From assembly GCA_964035545.1 (NCBI GenBank), contig OZ037765.1, forward strand, positions 7,018,698-7,082,697: a stretch of DNA of 64,000 nucleotides, written 5' to 3'. Below, in pieces: positions 24,881 to 39,800 of the stretch (position 1 is the first letter of the stretch; each line of letters begins with the position of its first letter). The notes beneath the pieces were generated by a model. That model was not told where the DNA came from, did not search any database, and saw nothing but the letters and a program-made list of their open reading frames with translations. The translations under genes and the position numbers were made by a program. The stretch comes from Bugula neritina (Eukaryota > Bryozoa > Gymnolaemata > Cheilostomatida > Bugulidae).

Positions 24881-27800
24881 TTACGGTACATCCATTTTTA
24901 CAACAAAAATTCCACTTATAAAAAAATATGCAGCTGTTATAGCAAACAGAATTATGTATCCCAAGCCAAGTTCACAGTTGAATTGTTCAAAGAAGTCGAG
25001 GATAAATCCGCCAATAGGGGTCGCTAGCACTTGTGGCAGTACCAATGCCTAAAAAACAAAATAAGTTGTTTTCTAATAAAACTGAACAGACTTGCAGCTG
25101 AGCTACATACACAGTAGAAGCAATAGCTTATGGAATAAACTAGAACAGTATGTATGACAATCTATAAACTTTCTTGTCAGAACTTGCAAAAGTATTGCTC
25201 TAACTACAAACTGCTGACTCCTACTTTCATGGGACTATATTAGAAAAAATACAGATATGAGTATGCAGCCATATTTCAACATGCTGCATATAGTATGTAA
25301 ATTCAATATGCAACATATTGGGAGTGGCATTTTACAGTCTATCAGAGAAGTAATTACTGCTTCACTCTTTGGAAACTTCCAGATTCTTCATAAGATATGC
25401 ACTACTACAAACCTGATTCCACACAGCTATGTCTTTGGCTTTGTTGTGGATTGAAGGAAGGATGTCCAATAAAAGAGCAAAATCTACCGACAAATACGTA
25501 CCATATCCAATACCTGTAAAATTGTGGCGAGAGAAATCAATACTGTGACACAATATCTTATTGATGAGTTTTATAATATTCAAGTGGTATTTAAATAATC
25601 TGAAATTCTGCCACTATAACTTTGCAATATAAAATCAGTCAGTGTCACACAAAAATTCTTGGCTTTATGCCATGTATTTAATTTGCACAATATTAGCAAC
25701 AGCATATTATTCAAAGTCAGTTTCTTTGACAGATGTGTTTTGGAGTGTAGATTCTATACATATGGTCAGCTTACCACTCACAAACAGTAGTACCAGGGTG
25801 ATGTAGTAAGACCAGTACCTTCCTCGGATTACAGTAAAACAGCCAGCTGATAAACTCATCAATATGGCTAAAAGAAACCAATGTACATACTGTATAAGTA
25901 CACAAAGTTATTGATATTTCTGCTATAGATGTGCCCTGTGTAGGTTGCCGATATTATTTGCATTTGTAGTTAAATTGTTCTATTTATAAAGTACTTCCTG
26001 GTATGCTGTGTTCCCATAATTACTAGTAAAATTTCCCCAGCGCTATTTTCTGCCCTCAAAGTTCTACCGTAACTAGGAAGTAACCAACAGCGCATTGTAT
26101 TCGTGTATTCATTCAAAACCTTATACATCATATAGTTTTATATATGTGCAGTAAAACGTGGCAGCAACATACCTTCAATTATAAAAAGATGCAATGCAGA
26201 CATCAGCAAAACTATTATCACTGCATTTCCATTGCTTCCCATTATTGGAATGTATTTTTCATTGGATGTTTGCGGACAGTTGCATGGAATAAAACTACAA
26301 CCATAAGTTAATGCAAACTGCAACCACAAATCCATTAGAAGCAATGGAAATGCAGTATATTTGACATTATCAGTCACAGAACTAATTGTGATATTTTATT
26401 TTTGACAGCTAGTTGCATTGCTGCAACCTATCTTTATATCAACTTACAGCTACCCTCCACCTTAGTCTACTGATGTAGTCAAGATAAAACACAAGAGTCA
26501 TGTGAGCATGTGTGTGTATAAACAAGGAAATAAAGGCTCTGCAAACATCACACCATGTAAAATTTTCAACGCAACACTTGTTCCAATGTTTGAAAACTTG
26601 TACCTATTTATAATGAAGGATTCAAAAAATTGGCAGATGACACTAATGGTGTATCTTATACTGATTATCTTGAATTTGTGTAACTGGGGCCTCTGGCTAT
26701 GGCCTCAACCAATGGGGTTTGGGCACAAATTGCACAGTCTGTCTCACAAGGTCGGTCAAAAGTAGCTGTACAGCCATTTGTTTGTAAAACTTGTAACTAG
26801 ACTATATGTAATGCATGTCAGGTATGCAATATGTGCTAGTTTTGTGTGGACAAAATCTTGTATAATGCAGTAATTTAAAACTAGTTTTTCATTTTTAGAC
26901 TCATCCCTCTTTTACATAATAGTAAATAGATAACAAATCGTTATCATTGACGTTAGTCGCTGTATACTGCTTTTAGTTCATGGAGCTTTATTTTCTGACA
27001 GTATTTCGATATCATATATGCAAAATATATTTCTGGGAAAGTGAATTGTTTTTATAACTCATTATTTCAAGTATTGTAAACATCTTAAATCCCTAGAAAG
27101 TATTATACTTACAAGCTGATATGACTAAAGGTTTCCTTCGTTTAATTCTATCTGAAAGCAGCCCAAATAACACCGAGCTGTAAAATGCAAGGAATACTAT
27201 ATTATATTATATGATTATTATATTTATATATTGTATATTGCAGCAAAAAACATTATTTAAATAATAGCGATTTAAATAGAGGAAGATAAAACAATGGAAA
27301 AAGACAAGGAAGATTGTTACAAACCTTTGACTCATCGTATTAAATGCTAGTTGTGCTATCACAATATAAAATATGCCAGTAGTAGAATACAGTTTATTTC
27401 TTACAAGCATGAGTTTTTAGAATGTAGGCTATACTAACTAGACATTCAAGGAAAATATAATTCTCTCTTTATAGATAACTATTTTTGTGTTCTAAAACTA
27501 CTGAGCTCTTTATCATCACAACAGAAACGCAGATATATAACAATACTGTGAGTGCCGCCAGAAATTCCTATAACACTGCTTATTACTAAAAAGAGTCAAG
27601 TTGTTAGATACCACAAACTAATATCAATTGTTATCAATAAATAGCAAATGCTTCTAGGAAAATGTTGCAACAAAATGACAAATAACCATGGAAAACTATA
27701 TTTAGCAGGCTAGACTGGGCACTGACAAGGAAATAAAGATTGTTGCCACAATAATATGTCTAAACATAAATGGTTTTTATACTGGTTCTTACTGCAGGTT

Positions 27801-30800
27801 TAGTTAATTTACAGAATATTAATTGGCACTTAAAAATCAATAAATTGCCGGATTTACAGTGATTTTCCAGGGAGCTGGTGTGAGTTATATGGGAGTGGCT
27901 TGCAGCTATAACTTTGTTGAGATATGTTCATATTAAATCTAATAAAATCAACTGTTCACAAACAACTATCTAATGGGAATATCCAAAGCTAAGAGAGTCA
28001 CATCATATGTTAGCTGCATTCTAAATTGAAGGCTAGAATTAATTAAGTTCAACAATTTAGTGATGGAAATAATGTAATTATAGTTTGTAGAATTTAGCTC
28101 GGCTGGTTGCTCCAAGACATGCATCAATCTGTTATACTGTATTGCGATTCTGATTTAAATGTATAACTATATTTGTAATAAAACTTTAGTGAAAATGTAA
28201 CATGTATGACATTCTGATCTGCCAGTCATTTAGTAAACGTAGTGCTTGTTTGTTTTAGAGCCAAAAATCTATTTTCTATTTATTTGATAGTAGCTAGTCA
28301 CTGCATGTGTGCTTAGCAACACACCTGTAAAGGTAATTCCTGAGTATCTAATCAAAGTTTAATGGTGGGAATAGTTCATCTAGAATATTGAATCATACTT
28401 AGTAGCAGAGTATTTATATGTATACACTGCATTAAAGAACTAAATCCATCCTGGACTTATCCCAGCCTGAGTCAACAATGAATAATAGTATTGCAACAAT
28501 TTGAAACAATACTCTATTATTATAATATAATTTAAAGAATAAAATTTGCAGCAATCCATTCATTCAGATTAATATTTGTTCATCAGATGAAATTTCTCAA
28601 CATATCAGTCTGTGAAATTGACTTTGCAGACTTGTAGGTATTAAATACTGCTGTTGAATGACATCAGGTTGCTCTAATTTCCTTGACATTTGATCGCAAA
28701 ATGGACACCTCATTTTGCATTTTTTGCAATGATCTATAATCTTATTTTTCCTTATACAGTGCAATTTATCACCATTACTTTAATAATCTGCACAACAGTG
28801 AACACTAATCTAAATTTATTTGTGATAATATTCAATGGCATAAAGCATTAATATTATTTTTATTTTTTGGCTAACTATACATAACTACTGCACAACATTT
28901 TAGAGTGTGTTTAGCTTTTATTAATGTTCTGGTTTTGGTCTATATTTTATATTTTGTGTGCCACAAATTTATAAAAATTCAATTATAACTCAATTTAATT
29001 AGATACATATATGTTTAAAATAATGCAGAAGCAGTTAAATTTTTTTCTCATAAAAATAATTAGAATAGACAGTTTGATTTGTGTTGTTGCATTGCTTGTA
29101 TCTGGCAGAAATTCAAGTTCACATATTACAGCAAACTAGGAAAAACACATATTATCAAGTATTAAGAACCATTTAATTAAATTAGAAACTTCAAACAGCT
29201 AGGAAACGAAATTATCCCACATACATTTCACACATCTGCCAGCTGGGTGGCCCTGCCATAAGCAATCAACAACTGCAAAGAACTAAACATAAAAATTTTT
29301 CCCAAATAGCTGACTCTATATTTAAAATTGCAGAAAACATAATAAAATTTGAAATCATTTAGCATGCAATAAGTTTTTATTTACATGATCTAATATGTAC
29401 TTTGCTACTTTAAAAGCTTTTCACACTCACGAGAATTTTGAAATACATATGTGTAACTGATAAAGTTACACAACCAAGCTGATGATAAACAGCAATGAGG
29501 AATTTTAAATTGCCAATTTCTTGCCAATAACACAATATAAAATAACAAGGAACATTTGAGTAAGCAGCAAAGCATAGTTTGTAAGTTCAATAACAAAGAA
29601 ATATCAGGTTTCAAATCTCAATCTTTTGATGAGAGAAAATAACATTTTGTTTCCTCATTGAGTTCTATCAAGTGTGCACAGTTAGGTGCTACACTCTATG
29701 CTTATAGTTACGGAAAGAAACATTATAATTTGGATAATATTGCAGTTACTTCAAGAAAAAATGAAAAATTATTTATATGTTTCAAGTAATAAATAAATTT
29801 TATAAGCAAATTGTCCGTTTTATGCAATAAATTATTAAGTAAATTTACCAAAAAAAACCAATGTCATTTTAAAGTCACTCCATAGCCCAGGAGATGTTCA
29901 GTAAACTAATACTCAACTCAAACCATAAATTTATGAATCATCATATGCAATGTATAATTATGTCAAACCCTTTCAACTTTCAATATTCAAGAAATTTAAG
30001 AATATGCATACTTGTTCCTCTTCAGTATTTACAATAACAAAATAATTTAATATTGCATTTATATACATAATTCACTCATAAGTCTGGCTAAGAGAATCAC
30101 AGCAGTTTTAAGCTTATTCCCATTTGGTAATATCATATCTCAAGGATATGAAGATAACGATAAATAACCTCTAAACATTGTTTACAGTCTAGCTAGTATT
30201 ATTCAAACCCATAAACATGGTGTATAAAATTTTTCCTGCTTTCAACAAAAACTTCCTCATACGGACAGTAAACATTGCAAACTATTGGTGTGTTTGTGAT
30301 TTGCCATAATTATAAGAATTGTTACAAAACTATTCTAATATCAGAAATAATATACTATTATCATGATGACATTGCTAGCAAGTGCATTTGTGCCTAAGGA
30401 TATTATGAAGTCATACAGACAAGGTTGCATCTGGTACAGAGGCCCGTTGCATACAACTGTAACCTTAGTTATACTTAGAAGTTTTAGATAGTGGCAGTTG
30501 CCTAAATTCATCGCTTTATAACCCACAGAAAGTCAAACTGATGCAGCTCATACCAATAAATGTATGTTCAAACTATACTCTGAGACAAACCTATCACTAT
30601 TGTTGGATAATAAGTTTGCTTGACTGTCTCAGATAACCAAAACACTTGTCTCCTCTTCAATGCAGAGATAGAAACTAAGTTCCTTAATAATTATGCAGGT
30701 GCCTTGTTATAACAGACTAGTATTGCCTTTCTTTAAGTATCAGTGCTATGCATTGAACTATAATCACTTAAAGCTTTAACCCACAAATAGCATTTGCATT

Positions 30801-33800
30801 TTACTATATTTCATCTTCAACTTTTGATCAAGGGTACTATGTACTGCATCTACCTACTATGTAATAACTACAATGTACTACCTACTATGTATTACCTACT
30901 GTGTATTACCTACTGTGCATTACCTACTGTGTATTACCTACTGTGTATTACTATTTACTACTACATGCTGCTTTGTACTATCTAGTATATATAAGCACTA
31001 TCTTCCAGTGCAGAATTAAAGCCTGCATTATATAATATCATACTGAGAGCACCTGCCTAGCTGCTAAAGCACCTGCCTAGAGTGCAGATCTACTAGGTCA
31101 TAGGAGTGATTTCCTACTAGACAAAGAATTCTCCCGTCCTTCGTATCAAAGGTTTTCATAGGAATAGAGACTTGAAACAAAAGTGAAAAACTTGTATATA
31201 TCATAATCACCATATGGCTGCTGATATCACGAGGGGAATCATCAGTATAGCTACGGCCTTCTCCTTCGACCAGCAGTTGGGAACAAACACCATGTCCGAC
31301 ACCCAATATTGAACAAACCTATCAACATTATCAGAACAACATATGTATTAGGGCATGAAAAGAGCAATAATACAGTTATTTTTTTTTTACAATGCCAATA
31401 AGGCAAAAACATGTGTGATGCAGGTAATGTTTTGCGTTTATTAGCCAAGTGTTTATGGCAGTTAAATTTAAGGAAAGAACAAAGATGTTCTGTAATCTTA
31501 TCATTATTCCATTATGTCACACAGCACCAACAAAGTAAAGAAACTGATCAGCTGATCTAAACAGCTATCACGGAACTTTGGCAAGTTTCCAACAAGGAAA
31601 AAATGGATAAGCACTCGATAGAATCATGCTTTGTAGGGTATGCATGGGTGCACGAACACAATACCAGCATAAACACTGGCATCTGCATGTTTTCTATAAC
31701 TCAGTCTTCTATTGCTTGGAATATTTGAACCAGTACACACTAGGGTGACCTATTAGATAATTAGACAAACCATGTGGACAAAGTTTGAAAATATAATATT
31801 CTAAACTGCTGTGAGTTTTATGATTTGTCTAAAAATAAGGACATATATATAGGGAGCAGCCGTGGTCTAACGGTTAGAGTGTTTGGCTTAGTAAACACAC
31901 AGTTATGGGTTAGAACCCCAGTAAAGGCCATTGGTGATGTTAGGAAGAGCATCCAGTCATCATTACTCCTGTGCCACATATGAATAAGTCCTTAACCTGC
32001 TTTAAAAAATCCTTTCCATCAGGGGTCCTCACAGGGATAGTGACTATAAGCTTGCAGGAGTTTTTATAACAAATATATATATAAAGCTCTGAGCATCAAC
32101 TATTCCTTATAAATAATGAATAAGCTTTACTCAAGTTAAATATTGCTTTTTCTATACACTTTTATAAAGTGTAAGGTCCAAGTATCATATTTTATAAATA
32201 TTGCGTTATGTGTTTCCCACAGATGTAATGGAAAGGCCAGAAACTGCTAAATATACAACATTCAATCAGATTGAGTTTGATGATGGTTATATGAGCAAAA
32301 TCAGCAATTATTCATTCACTTAGTATGAAATAGAAATTAACTGGTATAGACTAAAAACAGAATTAAAAATAAACATGAAGAAAAGCAAACTATTACAAGT
32401 AAATGCTATTGACTTTCAGAGTTAGCTAAATAAACAAATATCTTTAATAGCACATCAACTAGAGAAATATTAGGCTTGATAAGTTAAAACTTTTAGCCTC
32501 ATTCTTACTCCAAAAATATTCTAAATGGGAATTTCGGGTATTAATCGATAATTGCTCTTACGTAAATACAGTAGATACTCCTTGCTGCATCATGAATCTA
32601 GTAAAGAAGAGCCACCGGAAGTTCTTGTCTACAATGAGAACAATTGAGATAGGTGCAGTAATGGAAAAATTGAAAAAAGCCTGTGTTCTAGATTAAAAAT
32701 GCAGCTAAAGAAGTTACGTTCTCGTGAGAATTTTAACCCTCGACCCAAACAAAAATGTATTAATAAAATTAAAGAACTTAGGCTATCTCAATTTCTCCAC
32801 TACTGCTCCTTGTGTGAGAATAATCATATAATAAAATGAATTGTTGCTGTTGTAAAAATTCTATAAGAATCATTATCAATGACGTAATGGTTGGAATCCA
32901 CTGAACAAAGATCACAAAAGGTACTTTGAGCTCTTGAAATTTGTGACCACTTGTGATGAATAACTTGAAAACTTTAAAAATAAACACAACTTAAGGATGT
33001 AGATGGTGAAATTAGTTGGTTTTATTTACAGGAAATTTGAAATATAAAAGTTTTGAAGTGAATCTAGTATAGCATACATCAGCAAATTAAAGTAAATTTG
33101 CTGATGTATACTATACTAGTTTTATATTAGCAGCTGTTTCTGTATAGAATTGTAGACACCATAATAAACAAATGTTGTTAATTGCTTATTACCATTTTTC
33201 TTTTGACTTTTTGAGGTTAGAGATGATGAACCCTAATTTAAATGGAGATGTGAAATATTTTACAGAGAAAATATATATGAACTCTTCCAACAATATTAGT
33301 TCTATTAGAGCTTTAGGTTATGTCATAAGCAGTTGAAGCAAAGATTTCAATTGGTTTTGAACATACTAAATTTGTAATTTGAGAAGAGATTCTTTTGATG
33401 CTGTAAGGTCCACCAACAAAAACAACTCAGCTACTGTAATACACAGGATGTGTGGACCAGAGACCTATACCCCAGCAATAGTGACACTCATCTTATCAAA
33501 CAGTTTTTGAGATTTAAAAGCCAGCCAAGCCTTTCAGGAAGCATTTCCTCAATCGCATTCCAATTGATGAATGGTATTTCTTAATGCTATACCAATCTTG
33601 AAATAAGGTATGATGATGCATGGGTAAAAAATAACAGCCAGAGCCAAGCGAGGCCTGATCCTGTTTAATAGTAGATTTCCTCGAGTGCAATGGTTTTCAT
33701 TATGATTACTGAGCTATTTCACTCAACAGAGTCTGTAGTCTGTAGCCTCATTTGATAAAAAAGCAACAAGTAATATAATAATTAAGATTATCTGTAATTT

Positions 33801-36800
33801 GGGAATAGCTTATTTAAACCGCATAATATGCCTCCTCAAAACACAACCAAAAATAGTAATCTATAGCTAGATTTCCATCTGCTGAACTTACAGAATATTT
33901 GGGGAGCAAAACTCTACTGCCCTATAATGAGTCCAAAAAATATTCACGGTAATAATTAGTAAGCAAAGATATTTCACTAAAGGGTAAGAGTTGCTGGGAG
34001 ACGCCATAATGTTACACATAATATATCATATATGTAACATTATTTTCATCAGGCATATATATAAGGTATATCCTACGAACTTAATTGTGGCCATCCTTTA
34101 AAGTTTTTGATCAATCTAAAAAATCCAATGCTTTGTGATAATGGCCATATAGTTGCAGTTGACGAATGAGGAAGGCCCTTACTTAAATCGCAGATGGAGA
34201 AAAGTTATCCAATTATCAGTCTTTTTACTAAACTTGTTACAATACAAAGACATAACATGTGAGCTATATCATCCTTTAAACTTGCAATTAATCATATTGT
34301 TTACATTTTTTTTCAATGCTACAAACATATAGAAAAGTAAAAATAAAACCATAGAACAAGTTAAAACTCACTGATAGGTAAATCAATTTTAATTCTATCA
34401 AAGAAAAATTAATGCTCAAAACTTTTTAAAAACAATATACTTGGACAATAATTTGTAAATTTTTAACTAATGTATTTATATTTTACTGGAAATTTTAGTT
34501 AAAGTGGACCTAAACTTGTATAATACAGTTTCACTAGCTCAAAAAAGGAAAAAATGGTTTCGCAAGTGTGAAAGTGCATCGTAATGTTCTATAAAAAAAT
34601 GCAGGACATCTGCAACGTGACAAACTGTCTGAATATGAGTTTGATCATGTGACTTTCCTTGTGGTACAGGAAAGCAACTTATGAGTATCAGGTTGTAAGC
34701 AACCAGCATTTAAAAAATTATATAATTGCATTTTTCCAAATCAATAAATTACAGAGAGCTACGTACCAAACTTATTCATGACTTCATTATCATTCTGATT
34801 GCAATACACTAGCATATCTATTTTGATATTAATATTTTAAAGGAAACTACATGAATAACTTATATTAAGAAACTTTGAGTAAACCATATTGAAAAAACTC
34901 TGCCAACAAAAATAATCCTCTAACTCAACAATTTACAAGTCAAATATGTAGATTTTCTGGCCGGCAATGTATACTATTTACTAACATAAATAGGTTTGCC
35001 TCATATTTGATTGAAAACTGTTTACTCTGAGCTTAACCCCTCCGCAGAGTAGCCCAAAAACCTGCGCAGTCTTGTAGAAATAACATGGGCTGATGATTGT
35101 TGGTATTAGTTTAACACTTACGAAAACTTTATTAGACCTAACCAATATACTTAGGCTGTAATTCCTTTTGCATAACTGAAAAACAAATAAAGTAATTAAG
35201 TAATAAAATAAAGGTGTGAATCAAGGAAATGAAAGGAGCCGTTTGAAAACACCTCTAATTCCGTTATAAACATTTAGGAGACAGTAGGTAAATCTAATCA
35301 GTAAGTAAATAAAACTACACGAGATCCCCACTAATAACTTTTATCGGCACTTGCTAAAACTAGCGTAATAATGAACAAGCATTTTCTCAAATTAATAAAC
35401 TACGAAATGCATATTTCATTTGAATATTTTGAAATCTGCCCTGTTATATTACAAAGTATAACTACAAACAGCAACTCTATGAGTACTATCTCGTAGGTGT
35501 AGTTATAGCAATAGCTGAAACAAGCATACTTACCATAATAAACAATTATAATTATTTTTATTAATTTTGAAAATTATATGCATTATGCAATTTTAAAAAT
35601 ACCCCTGCTTCGCGTAACCTGATGGCAGAAATCACAGGTTATTTCTAGCGCTATTAGAAAGAAAGTTTAAAGTGAAGAGAATTTTCAGAAGCAATCGAAA
35701 AGCAAAATATTTTTAATCTTATTTTGAAAATTATTGTCATTAATAGCCTTGATTAAAATAATTCCCATTATCAATTATCAATGCATAACTAACAAAATGT
35801 TATTTGATTTAATTCTTACCTTGAAAAGACTCAAAAATGGCTTGAACATATTTTCCACAATCTGTAAATGAAAAAGCGTTTGATTGTTGGCATAAGTCAA
35901 ACTAACATGCATTATCTAAAACAATGACATTGTTGGGCATAATTTACAGTAAACAATGAACTAGGTCCATACATAATACAACAATCATTCAAAATCAAAT
36001 GTATAATTAGAAAAGGAGTGATATAAATTTTTGCTTATTGTAATAATTTTGGCTAATATATAATTTCTGCATGAAAAATCGAGTATAGTACTATAATTGC
36101 TAGAGAAAATGCAGTAAAAACATAACAAGCTTATTAATGATTTGCTAGTCATGACTGGGACCCATTACTGTACCTTGCATCCTCAAATTCTAAAAATTAA
36201 GTGAAAATTGTGCATAAGTACTTTAATAGCATTTAGCAGCAGAATCTGAAAAAATCAATAGCCCAAGTTCTAATAAAAATCCTTCTGAGGAAAACATAAC
36301 ATTCTGGATAGAATTTTATCTTAGAATGTAATTATTTAAACTTTTTTAAAGCTGTACTACTTTAGAAAGTTAGACAGTTGATTGGAAATAATCATGCAAG
36401 TTCCAGGAAGCATTCATTGATTCAATTTATTTCCTTTTGTACAATTAAACTGCAATAATTAATTCCATATACAAGGAAACTAACAGCGTGCAATGATTTT
36501 TTCACATAACTGCACATTACAAAGATACTCCTATTACACAACCAATAGCATTCATCCTGATCTCTTCGTTGCAGGGGATTTAAAATTGCATTAAGATTTG
36601 TAGAAATCGTGACTGAAAAGTTCAGTAAAAGGAAGTATAAAGTAGTCTGCAGTTTGAATAATGCTAGCCAATAAAAATGCACTAAAAACACTTTAATTTA
36701 AATTAAATGCACCAAGTTTTTAATTTTGCAAAAAAATAGCATGATTCAAGGAACAAATTAAAAAGTACAAACATAACAGGAAAGTTATTTTATAAGCTGA

Positions 36801-39800
36801 TGTTGAAGCAACATGCAAAATGGCTGCAGCTCACTCAGGACAAGTGGTACTGTGAGTAAGCAGGCAGCAGTAAAATTATTAGTTGTGCTAGTAGTAGTAG
36901 CAGCAGCAGCAGTAGTAATAGGAAATAGTTGATAAAAAGCAACACTCACTCATAGAGTCATAGTTGTGGTTGTCATGTGACTCAGAGATGCACAGAAGGG
37001 TTATGCTGATGCAAACAAGTACAACTCCACTAATGATACCATATACAGTGTATACACTCATATCCTACAAGATACCATATACAGTGTATACACTCATATC
37101 CTACAAGATATCATATACAGTGTATACACTCATATCCTACAAAATACCATATACAGTGTATACACTCATATCCTACAAGATACCATATACAGTGTATACA
37201 CTCATATCCTACAAGATGCCGTATACAGTGTATACACTCATATCCTACAAGATACCATATAGCTACAGTGTATACACTCATATCCTACAAGATACCGTAT
37301 ACAGTGTATACACTCATATCCTACAAGATACCATATACAGTGTACACACTCATATCCTACAAGATACCATATACACTGTACACACTGTATACACTGTATG
37401 CATTCATATCCTACACAATACACTCTATATACACCAATTACCAGTTTCTTTATTACAAAATATAAAATTAAAAAAATTATTAAGAAACTAAAAACAAATT
37501 GTATATCAGAAACTCAAGGCGTTGTAATCTAGTTTTGTCACTGCAGCACTAAGCCAACAGAATCATTCAAACCAACAGATAACAATATATTAAAGCAACA
37601 ACTTTATCTTACTGCTGTTTTTATGCAATTGGCAGCCAAAAGCGCATTATGTAGTAACAAATTATATGCCAGTAGAAATCTCAGTAGTAACAAAAATATT
37701 TCGTTAGGTTTTATAATAGATCATTTTGGTAGATGGATTGAAGCCAAACATAACATAGAGATGCACCCAAAATACACTAAAGAAAAATTACACTTCTAGT
37801 TTAGATGTATCACAACATACAAATAAGCGTTAGTAGAAGTTGACATAATAATATAAAACTAATAATGTTTTTTATTTTAAGGAGGAAAAGTTGCAATATG
37901 CACCTACCAAAAGAGATTTTGAAAAGAATAAAATGTAAAATAAAACATTAGCTTAGAATGGGAGGTGGTTTTGGGTGGTATCCAGTGTCAGCTAGTAAAT
38001 AGCGGAGAGGTAGAGTCAGCTATGCTATGTGCATAGAAACAGTTGGCTTTCCATAAACACTTAAGTTCAGCTGACGAAAGAGATGGTAATTTTACCATAT
38101 ATATCAATAATATAGTAAGGAGAGAGAAAACCTTTACCAACAAGGCAGAGAATTAAAACTAAATCAGTTTTGTACACTTTTCTTGAAAAATACTCTGGTA
38201 GGAAGACAGTGGTGGATATAGGAAGAAGTTTGGACAGAATTAAGGGATTAAAAAAGTGATGTACAGCAATCGTGTGAATTAAAAAACAATTGTTAAAATT
38301 AAAAAGTAAAAAAAATTAAAAAATTGAAAAATATTAAACAATAGATGGTTTCATCATGGTACTATGTCCATATCTATATATAATATAATATAAAGCACGC
38401 ATACTAAACATGTATTGCCTATTAGATAATATACCAGGTTGAGCCTAATTGCTTTCGGTCACTTGTTTCTATAAACAGATTTTGTTCTGATCACGACATG
38501 AGTTACTACCCTGCAGTGAGGGTTAATACAGTAATAAGAAGTGCTACTTGTTATTGCTATATTTAGAAAAAAAGGCAACCTCCAATTGATCCATTGATAC
38601 TTTTAAATTGAAAGCTGTACGCATCAAGTCCCGAAAGAACAAAATTTTCATGCCATTGCAATACTTAGATTATTTACTAATAGATATATTATAGCCCGTA
38701 TGACCTAAGCCCATAATTTGTTGGTTATATATTTTGTAAATGGTGAGCAACAGGATGGCAGTTAGATAGAAGTTAGACACCCACCACATTTCTATTATAA
38801 GTAAATAATAGCTCATCTCACACAAAAGGATATCCTGTATTCTTATATGTTTTTATCATACAAAGGCGTGTAAGCCAGTAAAATTCTCAAATAGGCGTAG
38901 TTCATTCAAAAAATGTGGGTGTAGCAACATTACAAATATTTGCTATTGTTTTTCCGGCTACACTATGCATTGTCGCAGCATAACAACAAATACGTCATAG
39001 AAGTGACTTGTTTATGCATTGTACACATTATGTGGGCATGCGGGTAGAGTAGACCCAATATGCACTTGGTAATCATGCTAGCGCAATGAGCAATGTCATT
39101 AGATCACCCTGAAGGTCTTTAGACCAGGGAACAAGACACTCCCATAACAATACAGCAGTAAGCTGCCAACAATTTCCGTACAATGACACAGTCCCACACA
39201 AACGTGCTTCATCTTGGCAATTCATTCCAAAAACGTGTCATTTACTCACAAAATATATAGACAAGAAGCCAACATTTGTCAGCTGGACAGTAATATCTCA
39301 GTGTATAATGCTTGTACTGACACTACAGCAACACGCTTGATGCATACTTGATACAGACTTAATACAGACTTGACACAAACTTGATAAAAACTTGAAATAA
39401 ACTTGATATAAAGTTCTGTGAACAACACAGTCTATGTACTCATATACAGCATCTTTTACTAATGCAGTAAATAAAATGCTTTCTCTATATTATGAATATA
39501 AAACTGTTACCCATGGAGAGAGCATGATAAAAGCATAAAATATTATATCCGTATACAAAATACACGATTTTAACGACAAGCTGATCCATCTTTAGCTATT
39601 TTAATGAGTTCGTATACATTACATCAGAAATTTATTGTTACAGCTTTTTCAACTGCCACAGTAATAGCTGTAATTGGATCAAAAATAAAAAAGTAAAATT
39701 TTTCTTGGAAATTCGTAATAGATACACTCTGTTTAATGACATATCTAGAGTGACTGAGAAATGACTTGCAGTTGACAATTAATGGACAATACATCATAAA

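Noticed and set aside
26502-26765. 87-codon plus-strand frame (GLWLWPQPMGFGH...)
   Set aside because: Antisense in an MFS intron, no splice sites, no recognised domain.
31863-31919. tRNA gene
   Set aside because: A and B boxes are present, but the acceptor stem does not pair and the sequence continues into a dispersed SINE body.
37034-37416. Regular 36-base repeats resembling a CRISPR array
   Set aside because: Units are directly contiguous with no spacers and the genome is eukaryotic.
36964-37491. Open frames of 175, 65 and 61 codons on both strands
   Set aside because: They are translations of the 36-base minisatellite; its length is a multiple of three and its unit has no stop in these frames.
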